Shown piece after piece: positions 23,158 through 33,825 of a DNA stretch of 64,000 bases (the stretch's first letter is position 1; every line of letters begins with the position of its first letter). The position numbers and the translations under genes are program-made. Below the pieces are notes generated by a model, which was not told the DNA's origin, did no database searches, and saw only the letters and a program-made list of their open reading frames with translations. This DNA is from Pseudovirgaria hyperparasitica (Eukaryota; Ascomycota; Dothideomycetes; Acrospermales; Acrospermaceae). The stretch lies in assembly GCF_010093815.1 (NCBI RefSeq), contig NW_022985551.1, positions 130,832 to 194,831 of the forward strand, in the 5' to 3' direction.

Positions 23158-25365
23158 TTATGCGGCGATTGCAGCCAAAGCACGCCGGAAGGTTTCAACA
23201 AGCTCGGCTTTCTCTTCAAGTCCGATGCTGAATCGCACAAGATTTGAGTCTACCCCAAGTGAAGCGGCCTGGACTCGTCAGCAATCTGTTACACACATGC
23301 ATGATGAGGACGAAGACTTACCCAATCCAACTCACCATAGTGCGCCAGGATGACATACGGGGAACTGATGTGTCGTTAGTAAAGTAGAGCTTAGGACTGG
23401 ATCGTCACCCAGAGCATGTTTGCATATCTAATTCCAGCAATACTAGCATTGAGACCCATGGAACATATTGACATACCTCAAAGTAAAATTAGTTCCGAGA
23501 CTTGGTCCTTTTGCTGTGTCTAGATGGTCGTAGAAAGCGATCGCATCCTCTGTCGCATAGAATGTTGCTGATAAAAGCCCACCATAGCCACCCTTGGGTA
23601 GACGGCAGCGATCATAGTACTGTCGAGTTTTGCTGTACTTGGGGTAGTTGACTTGCTTGACTAGACAATCTTTAGTATTGGAGGCAGACGGCATTGTTAG
23701 GTTCTTGTATACTTTTGGGATGCTCACGAAGCAAGTCGCAGACAGCTTCGGCATTGCCGTTAATTCTCTCGATACGGGATACAAAATCACGACTATTTCT
23801 CTCCAAGACAATGGCGTCTTCAGACCAAACATTATCCTCATATTCAGTGTCCCACGTCTTCTTGAGCAGGTCGTAATTTTTGCCTTTAGGATTCAGGATA
23901 GCGCTGACTTTGTCAGCGCGCGACTTGAAGACTGGGCTGGCGAATACACTCACCTGCCTCCCATGACATTACAGTCACCACTAAATATCTTTGTAAGACT
24001 GCTGACCACAACATCCGCGAACTGTAGTACATCGACGTTCAAAAAATTGCCAATGGTTTCGTCGACTACCACCATGAAATCGTACTGGTCTGCTAGTCGG
24101 TGGATTCTTTCTAGATCAGGGCACTTTAGAAGCGGATTGCCTGGAAATTCACAGAATAAAGCTAGATATCGTTCGCCGTCTGCAAGCCGCTTTTCCAGAT
24201 TGTCGAGATCCTCTGATTCGCCAAATCCGTAGAATAAGCAGCCAGGACCGAATTTCTCCAGAATCTTCAGCGAATCCACATAGGGAAAGCTGTCTCAGTG
24301 TCAGTCAGAGTCTTCTAGTAACCGCTATGTAGGCCTCACCCGAAGCTTATACTTTTGATCTCTCCTCTGGCAATTCTCATGTTTCGATGTGTATTATATA
24401 TCGCATTCATGCCATTTGGAAAGAGGTACACGTCGTCCTCAGAGAATCCAGTCATCAGTCTTGTCGTCTCATCGTTCTTGGCTAGTATTATGGCCTCAGA
24501 GAGTTCGACATCTGCGGTAAGATTACCAGCAATTCGGCGTTTGACAGCCAGTTTTGCATTCGGGGCAAGTGACATCCCCAAGTGACGTCCAAACCGCTCT
24601 TCTACAAACTGCGTTGAGTCTTGGGTATCTGCTGGATCACTGGTCTCATTCACATCATGTCCATTCGTGTCAGAGGACTGGTCTATCGACATTTTTTTCT
24701 GGTAACGTTTGGGACCCTTGATAGACCGACACATCCCCTCAGCTTTAGCCTTATTGACCATGACTTTCTCATCATACAGTTGATGACAGTACTCTGCCCG
24801 TCGGCTCGAGAGTCCACACCCCGTGTGCTGCCAGAATTGCTTAGCCACGCTGAACTTTTCTTGTGGGTAGAGTACGGCGCTGAATTTCGGGGGCATTTTG
24901 CGATCCGCTAGCTTGTGTTCATAGTCCGGACACAGAACAAAGTCAATTACTTGCACATCATGCAGACTGAGATCTTGAGCTTTCCGAAATAGAAATTCTT
25001 GACATTGTAGAGCGTTGGTATGAGAGGGAAAGAGCATCGCGGTCTGCTGCGGGAGTGCATGGTCTGCTACTATTGTTTCTGCGAGACGAGCAATTGACTT
25101 ATGAATAAAGAATCTACTCAGATTGTTAGAAGGTCTCGCGCGTAACTGCTGGATAGCCAGGTACCTGGGATATCCTGTTTTCATGGCGTCTACAACCCAT
25201 CGCTCGCCTTCTTCATAGCCTACATTCGCACGCCATGTAGGAAGCGAAACACTAACAGCCTATCCGAACGTCAAGTTCATGTCCCGATAACCTCTGTCAA
25301 GCATAGACACTCACATGTGCAGTTAGCGGCGGGATGGTCTCGCCCACTTCAATAGCGACTGCCAT
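23158..25365 (-). CDS. str2: Cystathionine gamma-synthase (Str2/MET-7 type)
   Basis: PLP enzyme of fungal transsulfuration that makes cystathionine from cysteine and an O-acylated homoserine. It looks fragmented but splices cleanly into eight exons: 25365-25315, 25259-25165, 25113-24340, 24289-23954, 23903-23713, 23660-23477, 23364-23322 and 23268-23158, giving 594 aa. Every intron (50-55 nt, one of 112) keeps phase and has canonical ends. The N-terminus has the family opening [18 protein letters not shown] and the YEEGERWVV motif, then the long Str2-type N-terminal domain. The PLP lysine is K407 in [16 protein letters not shown]. The C-terminus holds [17 protein letters not shown] and VRFSIGLEE. 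The 51-nt second intron has no stop and could be retained. It diverges from UTP22. The gene appears whole. Confidence 0.92.
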
Positions 25366-25643
25366 GTTTATGTATGCAATTGAGGAGCAGTGAAATAAGA
25401 AGAAGTTTCTTTCGTTAAGGTAGGGTATAAGAATATAAGGTACAGGTCTATAGAAGTTGTGAGTCAATCATGCTGTCCGGATTCGATTTTCAAACGCCGA
25501 GATATTTCGTCAACTCAGAGCTTTGCTCCGAGCTCGGCGGGGGCCTGCGCCACAGCCGACTTCTTTTCCGGCTTGTTGTGGCGCGCCCGCGACAAAATTT
25601 CGTGTCAGTTGCAAGTCGCTACAACACCACGAGCGAATTCGTG
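25366..25643. promoter_or_regulatory. Bidirectional promoter, cystathionine gamma-synthase / UTP22
   Basis: A 278-bp divergent interval that must hold both promoters and leaders. It begins AT-rich on the synthase side. An in-frame upstream ATG for UTP22 at 25470 shortens the gap to 104 bp if used. No CYS3/MetR-type site was recognised. Confidence 0.5.
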
Positions 25644-28600
25644 ATGGCTGTTCCTACTACAAAACGACGGAAATTGAGCCACAGCCCTACTCCAGAGAGC
25701 GAAGATGTATCATTCTCGCCAGCATCGCCGCCAAATGCTCATGCGTCTGGGAGCTCGCAGGACAGCGACTTTGATGACGAAGAGAGTCCAGACAACGCGC
25801 GTGATGACTTTGGCATGAGCGAGGAAGAAAGCAGTGAAGAGAAGTCTGCAGACGAGACAGACAACACCGATCTTGAAGACGATGCTCAGACATCTGCGAC
25901 GCGAACAGACGGACACAAAGACCAAGCCTCCAAAGCGCAAAAGAGTCGTGAGGGGAAGAGGAAGCTTATGCATAACCCGTTGTTGGATGGAGGAGTCTAC
26001 AATGGCGAGATATACAAATCAAACATCTTCAAACTGCAATTGGACCGACTGCTACGAGATTCCAGGCAGAAGTCAAGCGCAAGGGTGGAATCGATAGACA
26101 AGGCACTGCGTATGGTAAAACAGATTATCGAGAACGCTTCGGATACTCCGCCGGTCTCTATCATCGATGCAGAAAAGGAATTGAAGAGGAGCCATGGAGT
26201 CGCCATACCATTTCCCAGTCCTCGGCCGCCCAAGGACGCAAAATATAAGTTGGAATTCAGGAAGCCTTCTCACATCAACGTTATCGGTAGCTATCCCGCT
26301 CAACTGGCCACCCAGAAGAATGGGCAGATCTCAGTCGATCTCATGATATCGATGCCAACTGCGCTCTTTCAAGACAAGGACTTTCTGAACTATCGCTATT
26401 TCTACAAGAGAGCGTACTACCTTGCTTGCGTCGCAGCGATCCTGAAGGGCGACAAGACTCATAAGCTACAAGTATCTTATGAGATGCTCCATGGCAATCA
26501 GTTGCTGCCAGTTGTAATAGTACACACCAATGAGACATCTGCACCCGCTGGGTTTTGCATTCGAATACTCCCATCGATTGCGGAATCCGTTTTCTCGGCG
26601 GAGAAGACGCAGCCCGACAGGAATTGTGTTCGACCGCAGCCTGGTCTTGATTCAGAGAAGCATAAGCTTGAACCTACACCATTCTATAATGCATCTCTTC
26701 GCATAGATAGCTCGATGACACATTATCTCAAGCTGATTCACCGAGCGTCCACGATTTGCGATGGATTCAGGGATGCCTGTAGCCTTGGGAGATTGTGGTT
26801 ACAGCAACGCAATTTGAGCTCCGATATACACAGCATTGGCTTTGGCAACTTTGAATGGGCTGCTATTGTGGCTACGCTATTGCTGACAGAGAAGTCCCCA
26901 AGTGGCGTGTCACTGTCCCCAGGGTATAGCAGTTACCAGTTATTCAAGGCAACGCTTCAATTTCTGTCGTCACGAGACATCAGCCGAAACCCATTTCTGA
27001 CATCGAGACTGGAATGTAAGTTCCCGAAAAATGGAACTCCCGTTTTCTTTGACAGCCAAGCTGGCATCAACCTATTGTTCCAGATGTCACCGTGGTCTTA
27101 TAAGACATTACGGGACGAAGCGGCGCTCACAGTGAAAATGCTTGGAGACAACATTCACGACAATTTCGAAGCAACTTTCAAAATCAAGGTCGACCCGCTA
27201 CTACTGAAGCACGACATAGTCATGAATGTACCTGTCGGTGCCCTGTCAAAGGCTGTCAATAGCAGCAGTCTAGATCCTCTCCCTCATCTATTCATCCACA
27301 AAGTCTATAGTCTGCTTGTAAGGGGATTGGGTGACCGTGTGTCATCTATTGCGATATATCCGCCCCACCCTTCACCATGGACGATCGACTCCGCGCGAGT
27401 CCAACAATATGTGAACACGACACTTGATGTTGGGTTCTCTGTACATCCAGTGCACATTGCAAGGACAATAGATCGTGGGCCATCCGCTGAAGACAAGCAA
27501 GATGCTGCAGCGTTTCGAAAATTCTGGGGCGAAAAGGCCGAGCTTAGAAGATTCAAAGATGGTAGCATCGTTGAGACACTCGAATGGTCAGCCAAGCCTG
27601 AAAGTGGTACGATTCTTGAGCAAATCGTGTTGCACATCCTTGAGAGACATGTTGGCAAGACTGTGGCAACGGAAGTGAAGTTCTCTGGGGAGAATTTTGG
27701 TAAGCTTCTGCCAGGTAGTGCGCCGCACCCCAGTATTGCTCCATTCAAGCCCATCATGACAGCCTTTTCGACACTAGAACGTGATCTGCGAGGCCTAGAT
27801 GAGCTCCCCCTGCAATTCAGACATGTGCTCGCGGCGTCGTCGGGTCTCAGCTATAGTTCCGTGATGGCACCGCTGTCTAAAGAGCACGACGTAGCCGCGC
27901 AGCCACTGGATGTGATTATAGAGTTTGAAGGGTCTGGAAGGTGGCCTGACGAAATTCCAGCCATCCAGAAGACGAAGATTGCCTTTCTTCTGAAAATTGG
28001 TGAGCTGTTTGAGCAGAAAGCCGATGGGACGACGACACGTCTTGGACTGGATAATCAAGAGAACAACATGCTAAACCAAGCATATCTGGACATAATCTAC
28101 TCGACGTCTGCTGCATTCCGCCTCCGTATCCGTCTCGATCGAGAACAAGCCACCCTGGAACGAGTCAAGGCCAACAAACTGACGGACGCAAAACAACGTG
28201 AGATATACTCTCAAGCATTAGCAGTATACAAGCGCCATTCGTTGGTCAGTCCGTCGCACGTGCAGGCACTCCAGACTCTAAGCACACGTTATCCAGCCCT
28301 GTCGCCATCCATCAGACTCGTCAAGCGGTGGTTTGCGGCCCACTTGCTCACATCTCACATTCCTGAGACTGTGATAGAGCTGCTTGTTGTGCGAGCATTT
28401 CTCCAGCCGTTTCCATGGGACACGCCTTCGAGTGTATCCACTGGCTTCGTGCGAACGCTGTACTTCCTTTCCCGCTGGGACTGGCGCGAAGATCCACTCA
28501 TCGTAGACCTCTCTGGAGACATGACCAGCGATGAATTCGAGGCAATCGAAGCAGACTTCAAATCGCTTAGAGCCAAGGACCCATCGATGAATAAGGTAGT

Positions 28601-29210
28601 GTTGTTTGCTGCTTCGAGTGTGGATCGAGCTGGCACCACGTGGACCGATCAAGGGAGCCCTCCCCGAGTGGCAGCGTCACGCATGACAGCTCTTGCGAAA
28701 GCAGCCACGCAAGCCGTTCTAGACCCACTCGTGAAGCTCAACGTGAAGTCTCTCTTCACCTCGTCTCTCAAGGACTACGACTTTGTCATCCACCTACACG
28801 CCAAATACACGCGCGCAGGCCGGGAAAAGAGCGTGACTCTCGCCAACGGCCAATTCAAGAATCTCCAGCTGCAGGCCGCCAGTCTGCAAAACACCAAGAA
28901 CATTGGCTACGACCCTGTCGCCGCGTATGTGGAAGATCTCAAATCCCTCTACGGGAGCTGTGCCGTTTTCTTCCACGACAACAGCAATGGTGGGAGGGTC
29001 ATTGCGGGTCTCTGGAACCCGGCTGTGGTGGGCAGAAAACACTGGCGAGCCATGATGCTCTACTCTACCATCCCGAAGATACCGAGGGATGACGAGAATG
29101 GGATGAGTTCGTCTGTCAACGTGGAGGCTATATTGAGTGAGATGGCAAGGCTGGGTGGGGATATGGTTAGTAAGATAGAGCAGCAGAAGACCTTTGCTGG
29201 CGTTGAGTAG
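25644..29210 (+). CDS. utp22: U3 snoRNP / UTP-C component Utp22 (Nrap family)
   Basis: Nucleolar protein of the small-subunit processome needed for 18S rRNA maturation; in yeast it partners Rrp7 and casein kinase 2 in the UTP-C module. It is one exon of 1188 aa. The first ~110 residues are acidic and Ser-rich with a basic cluster (TKRRKL), and the Nrap core then begins near NPLLDGGVYNGEIYKSNIF. Conserved runs include INVIGSYPAQL, the nucleotidyltransferase-like fold region around VDLMISMP, and FWGEKAELRRFKDGSIVE. The open frame extends to an upstream ATG at 25470, but those 58 extra codons are basic and poorly structured. The ATG at 25644 (MAVPTTKRRK) looks like the real start because the known family begins similarly. 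Length matches the family. Confidence 0.93.
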   Translation: MAVPTTKRRKLSHSPTPESEDVSFSPASPPNAHASGSSQDSDFDDEESPDNARDDFGMSEEESSEEKSADETDNTDLEDDAQTSATRTDGHKDQASKAQKSREGKRKLMHNPLLDGGVYNGEIYKSNIFKLQLDRLLRDSRQKSSARVESIDKALRMVKQIIENASDTPPVSIIDAEKELKRSHGVAIPFPSPRPPKDAKYKLEFRKPSHINVIGSYPAQLATQKNGQISVDLMISMPTALFQDKDFLNYRYFYKRAYYLACVAAILKGDKTHKLQVSYEMLHGNQLLPVVIVHTNETSAPAGFCIRILPSIAESVFSAEKTQPDRNCVRPQPGLDSEKHKLEPTPFYNASLRIDSSMTHYLKLIHRASTICDGFRDACSLGRLWLQQRNLSSDIHSIGFGNFEWAAIVATLLLTEKSPSGVSLSPGYSSYQLFKATLQFLSSRDISRNPFLTSRLECKFPKNGTPVFFDSQAGINLLFQMSPWSYKTLRDEAALTVKMLGDNIHDNFEATFKIKVDPLLLKHDIVMNVPVGALSKAVNSSSLDPLPHLFIHKVYSLLVRGLGDRVSSIAIYPPHPSPWTIDSARVQQYVNTTLDVGFSVHPVHIARTIDRGPSAEDKQDAAAFRKFWGEKAELRRFKDGSIVETLEWSAKPESGTILEQIVLHILERHVGKTVATEVKFSGENFGKLLPGSAPHPSIAPFKPIMTAFSTLERDLRGLDELPLQFRHVLAASSGLSYSSVMAPLSKEHDVAAQPLDVIIEFEGSGRWPDEIPAIQKTKIAFLLKIGELFEQKADGTTTRLGLDNQENNMLNQAYLDIIYSTSAAFRLRIRLDREQATLERVKANKLTDAKQREIYSQALAVYKRHSLVSPSHVQALQTLSTRYPALSPSIRLVKRWFAAHLLTSHIPETVIELLVVRAFLQPFPWDTPSSVSTGFVRTLYFLSRWDWREDPLIVDLSGDMTSDEFEAIEADFKSLRAKDPSMNKVVLFAASSVDRAGTTWTDQGSPPRVAASRMTALAKAATQAVLDPLVKLNVKSLFTSSLKDYDFVIHLHAKYTRAGREKSVTLANGQFKNLQLQAASLQNTKNIGYDPVAAYVEDLKSLYGSCAVFFHDNSNGGRVIAGLWNPAVVGRKHWRAMMLYSTIPKIPRDDENGMSSSVNVEAILSEMARLGGDMVSKIEQQKTFAGVE

Positions 29211-29909
29211 GTAGGGCAATACGTATGCTAAGACACAGCGCTGTTGCCGTTCACTGGTCTGCTTCCATGTCAAGTGCCCTGTATAGAGCAGAGCTGCGAT
29301 GAGGTGGACGAGCCAGACGGAGTTCGTTCGAGAGTTTGGGTGACTATTGTCTAGATATCTATTCCCAGGGCAGCGCGTATTTTCGTGGAATCATATAAAT
29401 CATTCCCCAGCCTTAAGCCTTAAATGGTGGAGCTGCGCAAGCTAACCGGATGTGTTCTAGACGAGATATGGCGTTACTTCGGATGGATTGGGTATATGTT
29501 GGTATCCATTGCAGTTGTCGATTCGATGAATCTCTCCATCACATCCCATCAACTATAATGACAATATATGTGAATGATATCTTCAAAGTTATATCACTGA
29601 CGAGTATATAGCCGTCATGTGCTCTGTTTAGCGTCTCTTACGACTAAGGCATAGCAAAAATCCCAACGCGCATGATTAGCCTTATTCACCTCTCTAACAG
29701 AAGGCATCCAATATACACACACACATACATGCAAACCCAGCCTACTGACACCGTATCCGTACAAAGCGAACCATCTCACCGTATGCCTACCACCACTGCC
29801 ATAAGTCCAACACCAACTAACCCTACCTCACAGCTGCTAACGTGATTTACATCGGCGTCAATCATACCTACTATCCAATCACTCCTACAAACACCCCCAA
29901 AAATCCCCA
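29211..29909. other. Intergenic, UTP22 3' flank and Fic-gene promoter
   Basis: About 700 bp. AT-rich from 29490 to 29640, then a short AC repeat (29717-29730) and a C/A-rich, G-poor leader up to the ATG at 29910. No gene was seen. Confidence 0.55.
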
Positions 29910-30365
29910 ATGGCAACAAAAGCAGCACCCCAAACCTACCGCTTCCTCACCACAGCGCAGGTAAACCAGCTCCACCGCGTGGCCCTGCACCCGCGCAGCA
30001 CCAAGCCCACCCAGCCCACAATGCTGGCATCCGCCGTCGCGTCGCCCGTCAACGTGCACCACTACGAGCGCGACAAGACCGTCTTCCAGCTAGCTGCCGT
30101 GCTGGCGGAGAAGCTGATGTTGAACCATGCGTTTCAGGACGGGAATAAGCGCACGGCGCTGCTGGCGGCGGATATGTTTCTGCGGGTGAATGGGGTGAGG
30201 TTGGGGTTAGGTGTGGATAGGGATGGGGAGGGGGTGTATGGGTTGAGTAGGGCGCAGGTGGATGTTACGACGAGGCGGTGGGGGGTGGATGATTTGGCGC
30301 GGTATTATGGGGGGATTGCGAGGCCTGTTGGCGGGGAGAAGGAGGGGGAGGAGAAGGAGGAGTAG
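29910..30365 (+). CDS. Fic/DOC-domain protein
   Basis: Intact single-exon gene of 151 aa made almost entirely of a Fic-fold domain of the DOC branch. The signature HAFQDGNKRT spans residues 73-82, with His73 as the general base and Asp77, Asn79, Lys80 and Arg81 around the phosphate site. The upstream stretch LASAVASP and the downstream helix (LLAADMFLRVNG) match the DOC layout. Bacterial Doc phosphorylates EF-Tu, while true Fic enzymes AMPylate and carry GNGR; here the motif is GNKR, which points to Doc-like chemistry. No antitoxin-like partner or inhibitory helix was seen beside it, so a toxin role is not implied. The C-terminus is a low-complexity Gly/Glu tail. Its closest relatives by layout are bacterial, which suggests old transfer; target and role in the fungus are unknown. 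Confidence 0.85.
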   Translation: MATKAAPQTYRFLTTAQVNQLHRVALHPRSTKPTQPTMLASAVASPVNVHHYERDKTVFQLAAVLAEKLMLNHAFQDGNKRTALLAADMFLRVNGVRLGLGVDRDGEGVYGLSRAQVDVTTRRWGVDDLARYYGGIARPVGGEKEGEEKEE

Positions 30366-30448
30366 GAGGAGTTAGTAGAAGACACGTCGTGAAGTGTTGA
30401 GTGGAGTGGAGTGAAGTGGGCATACAGATGCTCTTTCGGTCGCGCGTG

Positions 30449-31240
30449 CTACATATCCTTGAGCTGCTCGAGGCATGGTCCGAGTTCGCGGATGGAGTCG
30501 CGGAGATGGCGTGTGAAGGTCTCTGTACAAACTATTAGCGAATCTCTCGTATAAAGCATTCATTCTCCCCTCAGTAAATACGCACCGTCTTCCGTCCCCG
30601 TGAGCACAAAGGTATGCGATCGCCCATACATATACAACGCCGCCGGACTCGTGCTCGTCGCATTCGCATTCCTCTGTCGCGGCAAGTCGCGCGGCAGGAT
30701 AAGTTGTGGCAGCGCCGACGAAGCTATTTCTGAAATCTCAGAAACTGTCCATATATGAAGAGATGCTTCGCGAGATCATACAACCCGTATGCCGTGTCCC
30801 CCCAAAAGAAGTACAAGAAAAAAAAGGAAAAATCCGTACATACCATGCGCAAAATGCCGCGTATCATGGTAGAACACCAGGGGCAGAACACCAACATCAA
30901 CATCAACATCAACATCAGTATCCAAACCATCCGCCTGGCCCCCAGCAAGCGGGAAAACGGCATTCCGAAATGCGAACCCGATGTCTGACGGGACGATGGC
31001 GAGGGCCTGATGCGGATCGCCCATGAAGACGTCTACGCCTGTGCGCACTGGGGTTCCCTGGCGCAGCGTGAGGAATTGGGCGTGTTGTTCCTGTTCCTGT
31101 TCCTGTTGTTGCTGATGTTGGCCCTCATAGGAATGAGTAGACGTCCATCGTCGCGTCAATATAGATATACGCGCATGATGTCCACGAGCACGAGCAGCGA
31201 GATGGCTTCGCGCGAGACAGCAGCGTGTGGGGACGAGCAT
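30449..31240 (-). CDS. Unrecognised protein with mitochondrial-type leader
   Basis: Three exons, 31240-30844, 30729-30586 and 30522-30449, give 204 aa. Introns of 114 and 63 nt have GTATGT and GTGCGT donors and CAG acceptors, and phase is kept. The N-terminus (MLVPTRCCLARSHLAARARG) is rich in Arg and Ala without acids, as in mitochondrial presequences. Two microsatellites are translated in frame: an EQ-rich run (about 31080-31110) and a DVDVDVDV run (about 30893-30920). The C-terminal half is better ordered (YMYGRSHTFVLTGTED, then TRHLRDSIRELGPCLEQL). No family is known to me. It is tail-to-tail with the Fic gene, 83 bp apart. The coding call rests on clean splicing and on the protein-like C-terminus. 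Confidence 0.7.
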
Positions 31241-32579
31241 TGTCGTCGATGATGAATCAGTCAAAGAGCGGACGGAATGACTCGATGAATGGATAACCAC
31301 AGCCGCTGATGAAGCATCGGGGCCGAAGCACAAAGAATGAATGAATGAATGGATGAATGAATTCCTGGATGGACAAAAGATTGAATCCATGATACAATCC
31401 CCGACACGACGTCGCAGATCAAACAAGTCCCCTCGCCCTCACCCGCCACGCCTTGTGCCTGATCTGCGCCCCCCTCTCTCTCCTCTCCTCACCCTGCCTT
31501 GCCGGCTTGCTTTACCCCCCTGGATCTGCACACCAGTAAGACACTATAAATAGCCCTCGCATTCTCAGGTTGACCGGTTTAGTGAGAGCGAATATGTAGC
31601 CATGCGGTGCGGTGCGGATTGTGATGCGGTGTAATTTGCGGCGCTCAGCATGCGACGCGGTGGTGATTCGTCCAAGGGTCTGTCTGTCTGTCTGTCTGGG
31701 GTAGAAGTATTAGTTAGACGCCTTGTTAGATAGGATAGGATCAGCCCGTCAACAATAAAGAGACCGTCAAAACTTGAAAAGAGAGCATAAAGGCGGATGT
31801 GTGATGGTATGCGTGGCATGGCATGGCACGCCGAGTGAATGCACACACACACACCACACCCCCCTTCTGCCTGGATCAACATCAAACAGTAGTCAGAGCA
31901 TCGAGTTTTGGATGCGCGCGGCCCCAAGAAGCCTTGCGACGCGGTGGAGGAGGATGCGACAGTTCTTATACGGTCTTGGCGTGTGTCAGGTTGAAGGCGG
32001 GAAGTTTGATGATGATGATGATTGGGGAGAAAAAGGCAAAAATATGAGGGCGGCGGAAAAAACACCGGAAAGAGGGGAGTGATAAAAATGTATATATGTG
32101 TGCGACGCGCGGGTTTGGTGATATTTTCTTCTTTGGTGAATTTTTCTTCACGATTTTTTTTCCTGGTGTGACTATTCTTGTATTGTCTACTACTAATATT
32201 ATATCCATCCATATTCTGAAGGGCGTTCTGGGCGCGCGCTCTCGGCTTACAGGCTTGCTTGTATTGACGACTAGAAGCTGAAGTGAAAGAGAAGGACCTC
32301 CCCTCCGATAATATCTCACACGGGCTTTAACGCAGGCTGAGCATCACTGAACGCTGGATCGAGTCGCTCGTTTACATCCTACGAAACCCAGAATTATCCT
32401 GGTCTTTGTTCGCGCCGCAAGACACCGCCGCTCGCTCGCTCACTCATTATTTACCCGCCATACACAGCCGCGCGCGCGTGAGCGGATCGTCAGTCTTACT
32501 ATACGCCCCTGTGCCACAGCGCATCCCCAATCATTGTTCCCACTACCCATATATCAACCAGCCAGCCAGCCAGCCAGCC
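31241..32579. other. Divergent intergenic region rich in microsatellites
   Basis: Lies between the starts of the 204-aa protein and the four-helix membrane protein. It holds a GAAT-type repeat (about 31336-31362), (TGTC)n at 31680-31697, a GATGAT run near 32010, T-rich tracts at 32150-32162, and a CCAG/CAGC run (about 32560-32579) ending at the ATG of the next gene. No coding sequence was recognised. Confidence 0.6.
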
Positions 32580-33644
32580 ATGGCACAACCACTGCATCTC
32601 TACCCCACAGGTTCCCGTCGCATACCCCCATACGCGACACCCTCACAGCCGGCGCCTGTATTCGCAGCCCCAGTCATGAACCTAGGAAGCAATATGACGA
32701 GAGCGGCGAGTCCGAGCTACAACTATCGCGTCCCGAGCAGAGATCTGGGATTTGACAAACAGGACACTTTCGGCGGTGGCATCAAGACGATGCATTTGGT
32801 ACAACAGTATCGGTATGACGAGCCATGTGTGGATAGGTATGCGAGTGGGAACGGTATGGAAGAGCGACCGCCGGTATATGCGCAAAGTGTGGAGAGCGAG
32901 GAACAGATGCGGGCGTTGAATGGACGAGATCAGGTACGGCCTTCCCAGCATCTCCCAGATACCAACCGACGAAAGGTCCTAACCACCATATCCTAGCGTC
33001 TCAAACGGCACATCCGCGTCCTACGCTTCGTATCACGCATCCTCGCCTTCGTGGTGTCCGTTCTCGTGTTTGTGCCCATCACCATAACCCTCGTCACCTT
33101 CCTGCGCACCAACGACATCAGCCGCGTCGTCACCATCGCCAGCCCCGGCACCGCGCCTCAGACCGTCTCCCGCACTGCGTGGGCGCAGAACAGTACCACG
33201 TGGCCGACGTACATGTACTTTGGCACCGCCGCCGTGTCCCTGCTTCTCAACCTCTTCATCATGATCGCATATCTCCGCACCGACGTGCGCACTGCAAACC
33301 GAACAGCCTATGTCGCCACCACATTCAGTTGGGTCGTAATGGTCGGCAATGCGGTCGTATGGGCCGTGGCTGCGAGTCTGTATCGCCAGCAGAAGAAGAA
33401 CGATGACCTGTGGGGCTGGACTTGCAGCTCGGCCGCGCAGGCGATCCAGAAGGTGTTTGAGAATGAGGTCAAGTTTGAGCAGCAATGTAATATCCAGAGT
33501 TTCAGTTGGTATGCGGGAATAGTACAGGCGTTGTTGGCCATCTTGACGATTGTGGTGTTGGTGCTGGTTGTACGGAGGAGGGAGACGAAAAGGGGGCTGG
33601 AACGAGGCGATAGTGCAGAGGTGCTGTTGGCGGATAAGAATTAG
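32580..33644 (+). CDS. Four-helix fungal plasma-membrane-type protein of unknown role
   Basis: Two exons, 32580-32933 and 32997-33644, joined by a 63-nt intron (GTACGG donor, CTAAC branch point, TCCTAG acceptor), give 333 aa. The first 120 residues are polar, Pro/Tyr-rich and cytosolic in character. Four hydrophobic segments follow: RILAFVVSVLVFVPITITLV, YFGTAAVSLLLNLFIMIAYL, TTFSWVVMVGNAVVWAVAAS and AGIVQALLAILTIVVLVLVV. The loop between the third and fourth has two cysteines (TCSS and QQCN) that could pair outside the membrane. The short tail is basic. The topology resembles MARVEL-like or SUR7-like fungal membrane proteins, but no signature settles it. It converges on the SPX-RING gene 181 bp away. 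Confidence 0.82.
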
Positions 33645-33825
33645 CTGTTGGTAGAATACAACGCTGCGCATGGTGTGGCAAACGGCGTTAGGTGTGTTGT
33701 CTTCTGTACTTCTTAAGCACCTGCTGTCGTCGATCTGCGACAAAGTCGCGATCTGCAACGTGTAAAGTTAGAATGCTGAGCACGACTGCGACACTAATGA
33801 AGGTCGTTTGACCCCGTTGCTCCAT

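Noticed and set aside
23158-25365. Cystathionine gamma-synthase pseudogene
   Set aside because: All apparent frame breaks fall at canonical introns with matching phase; no unexplained stop or shift remains.
25470-25643. Upstream ATG as start of UTP22
   Set aside because: The 58 extra codons are basic and unlike the family N-terminus; the ATG at 25644 gives the expected opening.
29910-30365. A toxin-antitoxin module around the Fic/DOC gene
   Set aside because: No small partner gene or antitoxin-like sequence lies upstream or downstream; the neighbours are typical eukaryotic genes.
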